Shown here: one piece after another, positions 16,840 to 25,421 of the stretch | How the letters are laid out: each line of letters begins with the position of its first letter | Numbering within the stretch: position 1 is the stretch's first letter | IMG/VR virus record: IMGVR_UViG_3300021963_000260 | Location: 1-40,827 of that record | DNA length: 40,827 nt | Strand: one strand, 5' to 3' | From: a virus | Notes under the pieces: generated by a model | Seen by the model: only the letters and a program-made list of their open reading frames with translations | Told to the model about the DNA's origin: nothing | Databases searched by the model: none | Position numbers and translations under genes: made by a program

Positions 16840-18072
16840 TTAACCTATGATTTTATAACCATTCCAATTTAGTATAGCTGGAGCGGGTGGAGCGGGTGGT
16901 GGGTACTGTGCCATAACAGACATCACACCACTAACTCCCATCAAATGTGTTTTAGCTACATTTACAAATGGGTTAATCATTATATTTGTTTGAAAACTGA
17001 ATTTAATGGTTGGTGGTATAAAAAATATATTAGGGATTTGTGGTATTTTATCCTTAATTAAATCATATGCCATAGCCAATAACTCCTCTTTAGTTGGTAT
17101 AGCATCATCTACCATTTTTTTAAATTCCTCCTTTGTGGGTATCTTTGGTATAGAAATGCCAGGTAAATCTATATCAGGCACAACACCATCAATCGTATCC
17201 TTTACAAACTTCTTAATTTGCGCTGGAGTAGGTTTTGGAGATGGAATACTATTTGATAACTCAACCGCTGATTGTATAGCTGATATTATTGGTGCTAATA
17301 TGGTTGATTCGATTGGTATAATTAATTGTTTTTTCAATTCCTCAACCGCCGTGTCTAATAGTTTTTGTTTAGCTTTTTCTATAATTTCTTTTTTCTTTGG
17401 TAATTCTGGAAATGGGAACTTAACGGCTTTTTTTAATTGAGAACCTATTGATGGTTTTTTCTTTTTTGCTTCTTTTACTTTTTGTATTATAGTTTTACCC
17501 GCTTTTATGGTCGGGTGATTTGATATAGTTGAATCGATTGGTTCTTTGTTTAATATCTTTTGAATTGTTTCATAAACATTCAATTCTCCAAATGGTGATA
17601 TATTAATTGTTACTGATTTTAATTTATCCTCCAATGCTTTAGTAGCTTCTACTTCTGCTTTATGTAATGCGGCAGATGATGCTAACATTATTGGATTTGG
17701 GCCTATATTCATAATAGCACCTGCAGCAGGTGGGGTAGATTGCCATCCCATTGGTTTTAAGAGTGGATTTGGTATCGGTGCCATTTCAGCTCCTAACCAA
17801 TATGTATCAAATGCAGCTGGATATATTTCTTGTAGTATATTGAAGTTTTCACCACCACTATCTTGTCCTTTTTTAAGTGCTCTCTTTATAACATCTGCCA
17901 TTCCACTAACATTGCCATTGATAACGGGAACTCCATAAATCATATCACCACCTCGCTTTATACATTGGTCATATTCATTTGCGTAAAAATTAGCAAATCC
18001 ATCTATATCTTTTGCAAATCGAAAAGATACCATAGATTTTAAAACGTTTACTTTGAATAGTGTCCAAGACAT
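16840..18072 (-). CDS. Conserved virion protein upstream of gp25 (410 aa)
   Basis: Not assignable to a named T4 protein. Residues 1-130 contain FANFYANEYDQCIKRGGD and NILQEIYPAAFDTYW. The middle (about 200-330) is Lys- and Pro-rich with helices such as KKKEIIEKAKQKLLDTAV. The C-terminus has a hydrophobic HLMGVSGVMSVMAQ segment and then PPPAPPAPAILNWNGYK. I recall similar proteins next to gp5 in cyanophages and other marine T4-like phages, where they are listed as virion proteins. The TAATG-type overlap with the gp5-like gene suggests coupled synthesis. A hub-associated or tail-completion role is possible but unproven. Confidence 0.65.
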   Translation of the reverse strand: MSWTLFKVNVLKSMVSFRFAKDIDGFANFYANEYDQCIKRGGDMIYGVPVINGNVSGMADVIKRALKKGQDSGGENFNILQEIYPAAFDTYWLGAEMAPIPNPLLKPMGWQSTPPAAGAIMNIGPNPIMLASSAALHKAEVEATKALEDKLKSVTINISPFGELNVYETIQKILNKEPIDSTISNHPTIKAGKTIIQKVKEAKKKKPSIGSQLKKAVKFPFPELPKKKEIIEKAKQKLLDTAVEELKKQLIIPIESTILAPIISAIQSAVELSNSIPSPKPTPAQIKKFVKDTIDGVVPDIDLPGISIPKIPTKEEFKKMVDDAIPTKEELLAMAYDLIKDKIPQIPNIFFIPPTIKFSFQTNIMINPFVNVAKTHLMGVSGVMSVMAQYPPPAPPAPAILNWNGYKIIG

Positions 18073-19304
18073 TATGATTTACTTAAATAGTTTTTAGCAG
18101 ATAATAACGTATTAAGTTTTCCTTTTATAGCCTTAAATGCTGCAATATTAGTTGGTCCAGGCGAAGTTGGTCCTACCGGAGTGGCATATATTTGTTTAGT
18201 TATTTCATCAATCAATTCACCCATTATCTTAACCAATTCCCCACCCAATACCATTTTTTGTACATCTGCTCCCGCCGCACCTTCACCTTTATTTTTACCT
18301 AAATATACTTTACCATTTTCTGAATTAAGAAATATTTGATTAGAGCCGGCGGAATGAATCGTTACATTTTTATTAGTATGTAGGTATATATCTTTTTCAG
18401 CATCAACGGAATATTGACCATCGGTTATCACTCCTGTATTACCTTTACCAAATATAATAAATTCTTTTGCTTTAGCCGATAAAATAATTCTATCCGAATT
18501 TACAAATAATTGGTCACCACTCAAATCTTTCGAATTGGGGAAATCTTTAAATGCTTTTTTTTCCTTTTTAACTTCTTCTTTGAATGGAACTTTTATTTTA
18601 TTAGATGTGATATAAACCGATGTTCCATCTTTATTAATATCTTCTTCAATCAATTCCCCAATCTTCTTAGAATCTAATTCGGAATTTTGTCTATTACGAA
18701 TGAAAATAGCGGGTGATGAGGTTTTACCATCTTCAGTTAAATGGAATTCACTAAGACGAATGGTGTTACCAACTCTTCCACTTATAATAGTATCACCCTG
18801 CTTTGGTTTTAAAAACTTAATTCTTTCGTTTACTTTATATTCGTTTGTAGAGTTTGTTTTATTAGTTGAATTAGTTTGTCCTCCCGAATCCTTTGTTTCT
18901 CTAAGAGATTTACCACCTGTATTAGTAGAATCAGGTTTGGTATTATCTGTTGGTGTTAACTCTTTGTATGTAACGTAATCTCTTCTATAATTGGAATATG
19001 GGGTTACTGAATATGGTAACCAAAATATATTCGATTTATCTATTTCTAATATTAATACAGTCTCTCCTTTAATTGGCATTGTGAAATTATTCTTATCAAA
19101 TGGATAAGCATAATATTCAGTTGTCATATCAGGATAAATGTAAGTTATAGCACCATATAATCTAGCATCTTTATCGGAAAAATCTTTGTTTTTATTATAA
19201 ACAGAAACGAAATCGCCGTTTTCACCACTTTCGTATGGATTCAAATCCATATCAATGGGAAATACCCTATCTACCGTTGCTAAATATGATTCTATGTTTG
19301 CCAT
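18072..19304 (-). CDS. 5: Baseplate hub protein, gp5-like (OB-fold and beta-helix, no lysozyme)
   Basis: The N-terminal third holds an OB-like fold with the diagnostic PIKGETVLILE strand (near residue 80) and FWLPYSVTPYSNYR. A Thr/Asn/Ser-rich linker follows. The C-terminal region, about 255-345, shows the regular short strands of a gp5/VgrG-type beta-helix: DRIILSAKAKE, DAEKDIYLHTNKN, IHSAGSNQIFLNS, NGKVYLGK. T4 gp5 carries a lysozyme domain between these parts; none is visible here, as in cyanophage homologues. The protein would form the central hub needle. It overlaps both neighbours by one base. Confidence 0.85.
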   Translation of the reverse strand: MANIESYLATVDRVFPIDMDLNPYESGENGDFVSVYNKNKDFSDKDARLYGAITYIYPDMTTEYYAYPFDKNNFTMPIKGETVLILEIDKSNIFWLPYSVTPYSNYRRDYVTYKELTPTDNTKPDSTNTGGKSLRETKDSGGQTNSTNKTNSTNEYKVNERIKFLKPKQGDTIISGRVGNTIRLSEFHLTEDGKTSSPAIFIRNRQNSELDSKKIGELIEEDINKDGTSVYITSNKIKVPFKEEVKKEKKAFKDFPNSKDLSGDQLFVNSDRIILSAKAKEFIIFGKGNTGVITDGQYSVDAEKDIYLHTNKNVTIHSAGSNQIFLNSENGKVYLGKNKGEGAAGADVQKMVLGGELVKIMGELIDEITKQIYATPVGPTSPGPTNIAAFKAIKGKLNTLLSAKNYLSKS

Positions 19305-19708
19305 TAAATTTTAGATTTAATATCATCTAATTCTATTTGAATATCAACTAATTTTTCTTCATTTTTCTTATCCATTTCATTTACCGTATCTTCCAATTCG
19401 GTAAGTAATTGGGTCTTTTCGTGCTCACTTAGCCAACCATCTTCGCCAATACCTTTAGCTTCGGCTGCTGCTAATCTTTGTGCAATTGTTGCAAGTTTAA
19501 TTAAGTGGTCATCGTTCTTAACTGATGTATCTATTAAATCTCTAATGATTGGAGCAAGAACAGTTGCTTCTCCTATATTACGAATCAATTTACGAAGAGA
19601 TTCAATCATTTCTGAAATATTCTTCTTTTTGTTTTGTTGATTTTCGTATATATCTTTAAACAATGATGATAAATTCTTACCATCAAATAATTGAAATTCT
19701 GCGCTCAT
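19304..19708 (-). CDS. Helical protein of the hub cluster (134 aa)
   Basis: No family recognised. The product is almost entirely alpha-helical and charged, with likely coiled-coil segments at about 20-50 and 100-134, and the motif GEDGWLSEHEKTQLL in between. It overlaps the gp5-like gene by one base and is separated by one base from the upstream SGNH gene, so it belongs to the same message. A small hub chaperone or tail-assembly factor is a guess from position. Confidence 0.6.
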   Translation of the reverse strand: MSAEFQLFDGKNLSSLFKDIYENQQNKKKNISEMIESLRKLIRNIGEATVLAPIIRDLIDTSVKNDDHLIKLATIAQRLAAAEAKGIGEDGWLSEHEKTQLLTELEDTVNEMDKKNEEKLVDIQIELDDIKSKI

Positions 19709-19709
19709 A

Positions 19710-20483
19710 TTAAATTATGTTATTCTTTACTATATAATTATAAATTTCTTCACTTATTAGATTATATCCTTTTTCATTTGGATGTTTGGATGGAATTTCC
19801 TCAAAAGGTTGCGGATATTCCCAAGCCGTTTCATCTGATACTTTTACAATATAATCTCTAATCGTTTGCTTTGCGAATCCCCAATAATTCTTTTTATTTA
19901 TTAAATACGTAATATCATCTTCTCTATTTAAATTCTGCACCATCATATCAAACGCATCCAACATTAAATAGTTTACACCATAAGTCTCTAACATTTTTTG
20001 TAGAAACACAATGTAATTTTGATTTATGATATTATAATAGTTTTGATTAAACATATTTTCTAAAAAGAATCTTTTATAATCTTCTAAAAAACTATTGTAT
20101 TTATCATCGCCAAATTTATATGATTCGAAAAATTTATGTGGTAATAATGTTAATTCTTTTATAGACCAACTAATCCATTCTCCCTTTGGTAAAAAATGTA
20201 CATAATCTCTTAAAGATGAACTCCACATTATAACAACTAAATCACCTTTGTGGATTTTTCCATTTCTTAAATCGCTGATAACATCGTTAAAAATAAGATT
20301 GTTTGCTCTACCACTCCAACCATTATTTTCGTGGTCACATCCTAATTTATTAGCTAATTTTATTGGCCAAGAATATTTGTTTCTAAAATCTCTTAGAATC
20401 ATTCTATCCTTTAATTTAGATTCATCATCTAACCTACAACCCTGTCCTTCTGTCCAACTATCTCCGTATGCGTATAATTTCAT
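19710..20483 (-). CDS. SGNH/GDSL-like hydrolase, copy 1
   Basis: A 257-residue SGNH-superfamily protein. Block I is YGDSWTEG with Ser9 as the candidate nucleophile; an ENNGWSGRANN block supplies the Gly and Asn; IMWSSS and LMLDAFD are core strands. The catalytic His is His234 in PSKHPNEKGY. The usual DxxH is not present: the residue three before His is Pro231, and the nearest acid is Glu229. The copy at 30091-30915 has the same arrangement, so activity may use a displaced acid or only Ser/His. It is translationally coupled (ATGA) to the carbamoyltransferase. Such enzymes act as acyl- or acetyl-esterases on glycans; substrate unknown. Confidence 0.8.
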   Translation of the reverse strand: MKLYAYGDSWTEGQGCRLDDESKLKDRMILRDFRNKYSWPIKLANKLGCDHENNGWSGRANNLIFNDVISDLRNGKIHKGDLVVIMWSSSLRDYVHFLPKGEWISWSIKELTLLPHKFFESYKFGDDKYNSFLEDYKRFFLENMFNQNYYNIINQNYIVFLQKMLETYGVNYLMLDAFDMMVQNLNREDDITYLINKKNYWGFAKQTIRDYIVKVSDETAWEYPQPFEEIPSKHPNEKGYNLISEEIYNYIVKNNII

Positions 20484-22177
20484 TTTTTACTAATTATAAA
20501 GTTACCCATTACCAAATAATCCATATCACAATTAAGGAATGTCCAAATTGCTTTCTTAGGGTCATTTGTCATTGTATGCCCTCTTAAATTAAATGAAGTA
20601 TTTAATAGTATTGGTGTACCACTTACTTTTTCAAATTGCTTTAATAAATCATAATAAAGTGGATTCATTTCTCTTCGTAAAGTTTGAATTCTAGCAGAAC
20701 CATCCACGTGAGTTACGGATGGAATAGATTTGTATTCGGTAACCTTAACCACTTGATTCATATATGGAACTTCACTTTCGGATAAGAAATATTTATCATA
20801 ATCTTCAAATGTTACTGATGGAGCAAATGGTCTAAACATTTCTCTCTTTTTTACAACCTTATTTATTCTATCTCTAACATCCGATAAATGCGGATTTGCT
20901 AATATAGAACGATTACCTAATGCTCTTGCACCAAATTCAGTTCTACCTTGAAACCATCCAACTATATTACCATCATTTATTAAATTAGCAACTTTCTCTA
21001 CCAATGATTCATTTGTTAGATATGTTTCGATTTCTATTTCCTTAAAATTACTTATCGTATCTAATATTTCGGTTTGATTGAATTCAGGTCCTAAATATGG
21101 AGTTTGGTTATCTCCGCCAATAACTTTTTGATTCCCCAATACATTATGCCAATAATATAAGCAAGCACCAATAGCAGAACCTGCATCAGATGGTGCAAAT
21201 GGAATCCATAATTCTTTTATAGATGTATGCTTTTGTAATTTACCATTAGCAGTTCCATTGTAAGCAGAACCACCACCTAATACTAAATTGGTAGTATCTA
21301 CTTTTTGCATACAATTGTTAACAAAAAAATAAAATGAACTTTCGTACCATTTTTGTAGAGCTGCCGCTAAATCCATATGTTCTTGCTGAATATCCGACTC
21401 GGGTTCTCTCGGTTCTATACCAATTAATTTAACCAATTCATATGTGTACATATCGGTATTAGAATATTGCCAAGTAAAATACTTTTGGTTTATTTCTATT
21501 ACGCCATTACTATTAAATCTGAACATTTTATCAAATGTATCTTTGAATCTGTATGGGTCGCCGTATGGAGCTAATCCCATAACTTTATATTCTCCACCAT
21601 TTGGTTTAAATCCTAAATATGCAGTTATAGTAGAATATACTAATCCTAATGAGTTTGGAAACTTCATAGAATTAATTTCTTCAAATACGTTATCTTTACA
21701 TCTTACAGCCAATGCGGTTTCCCACTCTCCAACACCATCGATTGAAATACCAACTGCATCGTGGAATGGTGATGTATAATAAGAAAACGCTAAATGAGAA
21801 TTGTGATGCTTTACATATTCAATATTGCCGGTAAAATTTAATTTTTTAGCTAAATATACCGTCAAATCTCCTTCCGTAGAATCAAATTCTTCTTTGAATT
21901 TCTTCCAAGTCTTACGATTTCTCCACCAACGTTTTCCTAATGTGTTTTTAACTCTATCATATTTTATAGCAGGGTCTTCATACCAACAAATTGTATCGAT
22001 ATCAGATATACTCATTTTGGAGTTTTCCAATATCCATTTAATTGCCTTAAATGGAAAAGAGTTATCGTGCTTTATACCCGATAACTTCTCTTCTTCAATA
22101 GCAGCTATTACTTTACCATCTTCAAATAAACATACCGCAGAATCGTGATAAAATGCGGAAATACCTAATAAAACCAT
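20480..22177 (-). CDS. Carbamoyltransferase (NodU/CmcH/TobZ family)
   Basis: A full-length 565-residue O-carbamoyltransferase. The N-terminal Kae1-like domain contains HHNSHLAFS (His124 to His128, metal and ATP site), SIDGVGEWETA and GGEYKVMGLAPYGD. The C-terminal YrdC-like domain has GRTEFGARALGNRSILA, MFRPFAPSV and LNTSFNLRG. The family transfers carbamoyl from carbamoyl phosphate, via carbamoyl-adenylate, to sugar or nucleoside hydroxyls. Known roles include Nod-factor and antibiotic decoration and, in some phages, carbamoylation of 5-hydroxymethylcytosine in DNA. No DNA-base hydroxylase is visible here, so a glycan target is equally possible. It overlaps the SGNH gene (ATGA) and lies four bases after gp55. 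Confidence 0.93.
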   Translation of the reverse strand: MVLLGISAFYHDSAVCLFEDGKVIAAIEEEKLSGIKHDNSFPFKAIKWILENSKMSISDIDTICWYEDPAIKYDRVKNTLGKRWWRNRKTWKKFKEEFDSTEGDLTVYLAKKLNFTGNIEYVKHHNSHLAFSYYTSPFHDAVGISIDGVGEWETALAVRCKDNVFEEINSMKFPNSLGLVYSTITAYLGFKPNGGEYKVMGLAPYGDPYRFKDTFDKMFRFNSNGVIEINQKYFTWQYSNTDMYTYELVKLIGIEPREPESDIQQEHMDLAAALQKWYESSFYFFVNNCMQKVDTTNLVLGGGSAYNGTANGKLQKHTSIKELWIPFAPSDAGSAIGACLYYWHNVLGNQKVIGGDNQTPYLGPEFNQTEILDTISNFKEIEIETYLTNESLVEKVANLINDGNIVGWFQGRTEFGARALGNRSILANPHLSDVRDRINKVVKKREMFRPFAPSVTFEDYDKYFLSESEVPYMNQVVKVTEYKSIPSVTHVDGSARIQTLRREMNPLYYDLLKQFEKVSGTPILLNTSFNLRGHTMTNDPKKAIWTFLNCDMDYLVMGNFIISKK

Positions 22178-22181
22178 AATA

Positions 22182-22871
22182 TTAAATTTTTATATCACCC
22201 TCTCTATCGAATTCATTATATAATTCCATTTGTCTTTCTTTCATTTTATTGACAACTTTTGTTATATAATGTGTAGGGTAACCTGTCATTTCTCTAATAA
22301 GTAGATAAAGAGATTTTTTATTGAAACTTTCTATGTAGTTTGCTCTTCTGAATAATTCTAATACCGCATCGGCAATTTGTATATCTCTTTTTTTCTGAAA
22401 AAAGTTTTCTAAATGCGTATCCCAATACAATAACATTCTATCATTAAACGTTCTATGCTCATCGTTACGAACTTCTTCTGCCCAATTGTTTTCAGTATCC
22501 CAATTATCAGGCAAAGATGATATTACATCGGTATCTTTATACCTTTTATAATTTGAATTATTATTTAAAATAAGATAGTTTCTTGCAACAATAGTAAAAT
22601 AAGAGAATGCCTTTCCCTTACCTTCTTGATACATATGAATCTTTTCAATCATAAATGCAACAACCTCCGACATTACATCCTGCGGGTCATCATCAAAATA
22701 ACTAAACTTCCATTTGTTATAAACTATTTCTGCTAATTTTTCAAATGAATGTTGTATTCTATCTTTATATAATTTATTCTTTACACGTTGGTCTTCACTT
22801 TTATTATACTCAATGATTGCATCTTCGGTATCTTTTGTGAAGTACATTCTAGGTACTCTTGTTCTTGGCAT
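22182..22871 (-). CDS. 55: Late sigma factor, gp55-like
   Basis: A 229-residue protein with a sigma-70 region 2-like core at about residues 40-110: HSFEKLAEIVYNKW, FDDDPQDVMSEVVAFM, then GKAFSYFTIVARNYL. This is the signature of T4 gp55, which directs host RNA polymerase to the minimal late promoter. T4 gp55 is 185 residues; the extra length here is in the C-terminal half. It should recognise the late element repeated in front of the structural genes. A gp33-like coactivator is not recognised in the window. Lies three bases after a small membrane-protein gene and four before the carbamoyltransferase. Confidence 0.9.
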   Translation of the reverse strand: MPRTRVPRMYFTKDTEDAIIEYNKSEDQRVKNKLYKDRIQHSFEKLAEIVYNKWKFSYFDDDPQDVMSEVVAFMIEKIHMYQEGKGKAFSYFTIVARNYLILNNNSNYKRYKDTDVISSLPDNWDTENNWAEEVRNDEHRTFNDRMLLYWDTHLENFFQKKRDIQIADAVLELFRRANYIESFNKKSLYLLIREMTGYPTHYITKVVNKMKERQMELYNEFDREGDIKI

Positions 22872-22874
22872 TTC

Positions 22875-23114
22875 TTATATTTGTTTGAAAGTTTGGATAG
22901 TATCCTTTATTTGAGTAAATAAAGAACCTACTTCATCATCCTTCTCAAACATTTGCTTAGAATCTATTTCCTGCAATGTCTCCAGTAATGTTATATTATT
23001 TTGTTCTTGTAAATCTATAAAATCTTCGTATTTTTCTAATTTATTAAGAAGATTGTAAATTGTATATCCGGCAATTGCGAGGAATACAGCTAAAATTATA
23101 ATTATCAATTCCAT
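22875..23114 (-). CDS. Small single-pass membrane protein (79 aa)
   Basis: Residues 3-22 (IIIILAVFLAIAGYTIYNLL) form one transmembrane helix. The rest is an acidic coiled-coil-like tail with EKDDEVGSLFTQIKD near the C-terminus. I recall short phage proteins ending in a DDEVG-type motif but cannot assign a function. It sits between peptide deformylase and gp55 with gaps of one and three bases. A role linked to late transcription by position is speculative. Confidence 0.65.
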   Translation of the reverse strand: MELIIIILAVFLAIAGYTIYNLLNKLEKYEDFIDLQEQNNITLLETLQEIDSKQMFEKDDEVGSLFTQIKDTIQTFKQI

Positions 23115-23115
23115 A

Positions 23116-23751
23116 TTATACTACTTCATATCCTTGTAAAAAATAGTTGTTTGCATGTTTGAATTTAACTTCAACCAATTCACCTTCTTTAGATTTCATT
23201 ACAATTTTATCATTTCTACCATAATCTTGCTTTTTAACAAGTGTAGTAGAATATACTCTATCTTTAATTGTAATACCATCTAAGTGGTCAATCTCATGCT
23301 GAACGATTACAGTTTTCATCGTATCGGCTGATACTTTATCACCCTTTCTATCTTCTTCACTATTTACTTCAAATAATAATTCTCCCAAATTATCAGTCAT
23401 TACAACAACTTTTGTAGAACGAAGTGTTCTAACTGGCTTTTTCATTGTATCTGGAATAGAAAGACATCCTTCGTAGAATATGAACCCCTCATTAGAACGT
23501 TGTGTGATGATAGGATTCAATAAAAATAACTCTTCATCGTTAAATTTGATAACACAAGCTCTTTTATTAACTCCGATTTGGTTTGCCGATAACCCAACAC
23601 CACCCATTCCTTTCAATGCGGCAAATAACGTATCTCTAAGTATATCTGCTTCGAATTGACTTAATTCAGACTTTTCTACTCGATTTTTTAAGTATTTTGT
23701 AAATTCGGGATTTGTTAATCCATTTTTTTGTTTGTCAACGATTAATTTCAT
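23116..23751 (-). CDS. def: Peptide deformylase
   Basis: All three family motifs are present: GVGLSANQ (residues 51-58, canonical GxGLAAxQ), EGCLSIP (94-100) and HEIDH (152-156). Cys96 with His152 and His156 would bind the metal, and Glu153 is catalytic. The enzyme removes formyl groups from nascent peptides. Phage deformylases, known from cyanophages, are thought to raise processing capacity or favour selected membrane proteins. At 211 residues it is longer than minimal phage versions and has the full bacterial C-terminal region. It lies one base before the membrane-protein gene. Confidence 0.95.
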   Translation of the reverse strand: MKLIVDKQKNGLTNPEFTKYLKNRVEKSELSQFEADILRDTLFAALKGMGGVGLSANQIGVNKRACVIKFNDEELFLLNPIITQRSNEGFIFYEGCLSIPDTMKKPVRTLRSTKVVVMTDNLGELLFEVNSEEDRKGDKVSADTMKTVIVQHEIDHLDGITIKDRVYSTTLVKKQDYGRNDKIVMKSKEGELVEVKFKHANNYFLQGYEVV

Positions 23752-23754
23752 ATT

Positions 23755-23868
23755 TTATTTTATTAATATTGTAATCAATAATGTTATCATTAATCCTATA
23801 AGTGAATAGAATGATACATCTTCTGAAAATTTAATTTGTTTATTTGTTTTTCCTTGCCGATTTTCCAT
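23755..23868 (-). CDS. Micro membrane protein (37 aa)
   Basis: A 37-codon frame. It starts with ATG at 23866-23868, inside the last codons of the DUF2061 gene (29-base overlap), and stops three bases before the deformylase ATG. The product has a polar N-terminus (MENRQGKTNKQIKF) and a C-terminal hydrophobic segment, residues 20-37 (YSLIGLMITLLITILIK in part). It fills what would otherwise be an empty gap in a tightly packed operon. Function unknown; a lysis or membrane-modulating microprotein is possible. Confidence 0.5.
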   Translation of the reverse strand: MENRQGKTNKQIKFSEDVSFYSLIGLMITLLITILIK

Positions 23869-24082
23869 TTTGTTCAATTTTTAATCCGTATTTAATCCAT
23901 TTATACCATATTCTCTCGTGGAGATAATATTGAATAGGCTTATAAACTAATTCTGCTACTCCAAAAGCGGCTCCTACTTTAATTGAACCGCTTATCAACC
24001 ACATCAATCCAACTCCTATCAAAGTACTTATAATTCGATATGAAATAGTTTTAGCGATGTGTCTCTTACGTTCTACTATCAT
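23840..24082 (-). CDS. DUF2061 family membrane protein (80 aa)
   Basis: Carries the DUF2061 signature: KTISYRIISTLIG at residues 11-23, a hydrophobic helix, a short loop with GSIKVGAAFG, and YYLHERIWYK near residue 56. Two transmembrane helices are predicted by eye (about 15-31 and 34-50). The family is common in Bacteroidota and proteobacteria and its function is unknown; in some genomes it is linked to sulfate-activation genes. It overlaps the nucleotidyltransferase stop by one base (TAATG). Confidence 0.85.
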   Translation of the reverse strand: MIVERKRHIAKTISYRIISTLIGVGLMWLISGSIKVGAAFGVAELVYKPIQYYLHERIWYKWIKYGLKIEQNGKSARKNK

Positions 24083-24462
24083 TAACCTTTATTTGAATCA
24101 TAAGTAATAGTTCCATCTGATTTCATATGACCCGTTCTTATAGCAGTACCACTAATCTTTGCAATATCAGTTGGTGGTTCGTGATATATTACATCATATC
24201 CTACACCTCTACCATAATTTACTGATTCGATATCTGGAATAATTGATAATAAAATCTTATCAAAGTTTTTTTGAAAAAATGGTTCTTCCATCAAATCTAA
24301 CATCACTCTATGTGCCGATTTTGGATTGTTTTCATCTTCCGGTACATCTCTAATTGCTACCCAAACATCGTTTCCTTTCTCCAATTGTTGGTTGATTAAC
24401 CACTCATGTCCACTATGCCAATTCTGCCATCTCCCTATGAACATTGCGTACTTTCTTTTCAT
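24082..24462 (-). CDS. Nucleotidyltransferase of the cytidylyltransferase/NMNAT fold (126 aa)
   Basis: A small HxGH-type nucleotidyltransferase. FIGRWQNWHSGHEWLI holds the signature His16-Ser-Gly-His19, and a second signature ISGTAIRTG near residues 103-111 matches the (I)SxTxIR motif of NMN adenylyltransferases and relatives. Between them, AIRDVPEDENNPKSAHRVML is typical of a phage/bacterial subgroup annotated as adenylyltransferase-like. It would transfer AMP or CMP to a phosphate such as NMN; substrate is not decided by sequence alone. Shorter than bacterial NadM (about 170 residues). The start overlaps the UvsE gene by 50 bases. Confidence 0.8.
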   Translation of the reverse strand: MKRKYAMFIGRWQNWHSGHEWLINQQLEKGNDVWVAIRDVPEDENNPKSAHRVMLDLMEEPFFQKNFDKILLSIIPDIESVNYGRGVGYDVIYHEPPTDIAKISGTAIRTGHMKSDGTITYDSNKG

Positions 24463-25360
24463 TTATTTCTTTTTTTAAATAAGGTAATATAGCCAACTCT
24501 TTTGCTTTTGCCTCCACCATAATATCTACATCTAAACCATATGTGTTAGGTAGGGAATTTATATATAGTGAGTGGGCTTGTGGCTTTTCTTTTATATTAT
24601 TTTCGTGTAATGCTTTTGATTCCGAATAATGTACAACTGGCGTAATGCCTTTTGGCCAAGTAGTAACTGCTAATTTAAGTGCTTGCTCTTCGGATAAATC
24701 GCCTGTACAAAATGTGTGATGATGATAATCAAATACAATAGGAATACCAATTGCATTATGTACATACATTAAATCATTGACAGAGTACATAGATGCTTTA
24801 TCATCATTCTCTATTGTTAAGCGATTTTGAACTGATTTGGAGAGTCTTTGAAAGTTTTTGATAAATCTATCCATTGCAGATTTTTTATCCCCATAAACAC
24901 CATTACAATGGATATTAATCTTATTGTAGGGAGTTAGAGATAATCCCATCATATCAAACACTTTACCATGTAGTTCTAAATCTGCAATAGTTTTTTCAAC
25001 TACGGATTCGGATGGAGAAACTAATACATTAAATGGACCTGGATGAGATGTAATACGGATATTATGGTACTTTGCAAAATCGCCTGCTTTCTTTAACTCA
25101 CTTTTGATTTCTTTATAATCTTTTAGTTGTGTAATATCGATATTATCACCCCAAGGAATAAGAGCAGATGATAATCGAAAGAAATATATACCATTCATTC
25201 GATTCCATTCTAATATTTTAATAACATCCTTTGCATTGAGTAGTGCAAGTTCGGATACATAATCCAATCCCTTCTCATTAAAGGTGCGTTTAACCATAGT
25301 ACGATTTGTGGTAACTTTTTTACCCATAGTCATATTAATACATGCGTAGCCTAAATTCAT
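24413..25360 (-). CDS. uvsE: UV damage endonuclease UvsE/UvdE
   Basis: A 315-residue TIM-barrel UV-damage endonuclease. Diagnostic blocks are NLGYACIN at the N-terminus, FFRLSSALIPW (61-70), SHPGPFNVL (105-113), NIHCNGVYGDK, ENDD (184-187) and DYHHHTF (211-217). These contain the His, Glu and Asp ligands of the metal cluster. UvsE nicks immediately 5' of cyclobutane dimers and 6-4 products; phages use it as a one-step alternative to T4 DenV for light-exposed habitats. It heads its own unit behind a host-type promoter, with nucleotidyltransferase and DUF2061 downstream. Confidence 0.95.
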   Translation of the reverse strand: MNLGYACINMTMGKKVTTNRTMVKRTFNEKGLDYVSELALLNAKDVIKILEWNRMNGIYFFRLSSALIPWGDNIDITQLKDYKEIKSELKKAGDFAKYHNIRITSHPGPFNVLVSPSESVVEKTIADLELHGKVFDMMGLSLTPYNKINIHCNGVYGDKKSAMDRFIKNFQRLSKSVQNRLTIENDDKASMYSVNDLMYVHNAIGIPIVFDYHHHTFCTGDLSEEQALKLAVTTWPKGITPVVHYSESKALHENNIKEKPQAHSLYINSLPNTYGLDVDIMVEAKAKELAILPYLKKEINEKKVRNVHREMAELA

Positions 25361-25385
25361 ATTTTAAAGTTTAAATATTATTGAA

Positions 25386-25417
25386 CAAATATAAACAAAA
25401 AATATGAAAAAACCAAA
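25386..25417 (-). promoter_or_regulatory. Bacteroidota-type promoter for uvsE
   Basis: TTTG, exactly 20 bases, then TATATTTG on the minus strand, with a further 25 bases of A/T leader to the ATG. It is an almost exact match to the Bacteroidota consensus and gives a route for early or middle expression of the repair unit. Confidence 0.75.
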
Positions 25418-25421
25418 TATT

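Noticed and set aside
18072-19304. Lysozyme domain in the gp5-like protein
   Set aside because: The region between the OB fold and the beta-helix is a short polar linker without a lysozyme catalytic motif.
24413-24462. Frameshift between uvsE and the nucleotidyltransferase
   Set aside because: The 50-base overlap keeps both proteins complete, with correct N-terminus (HxGH motif) and C-terminus, so it is a simple gene overlap.
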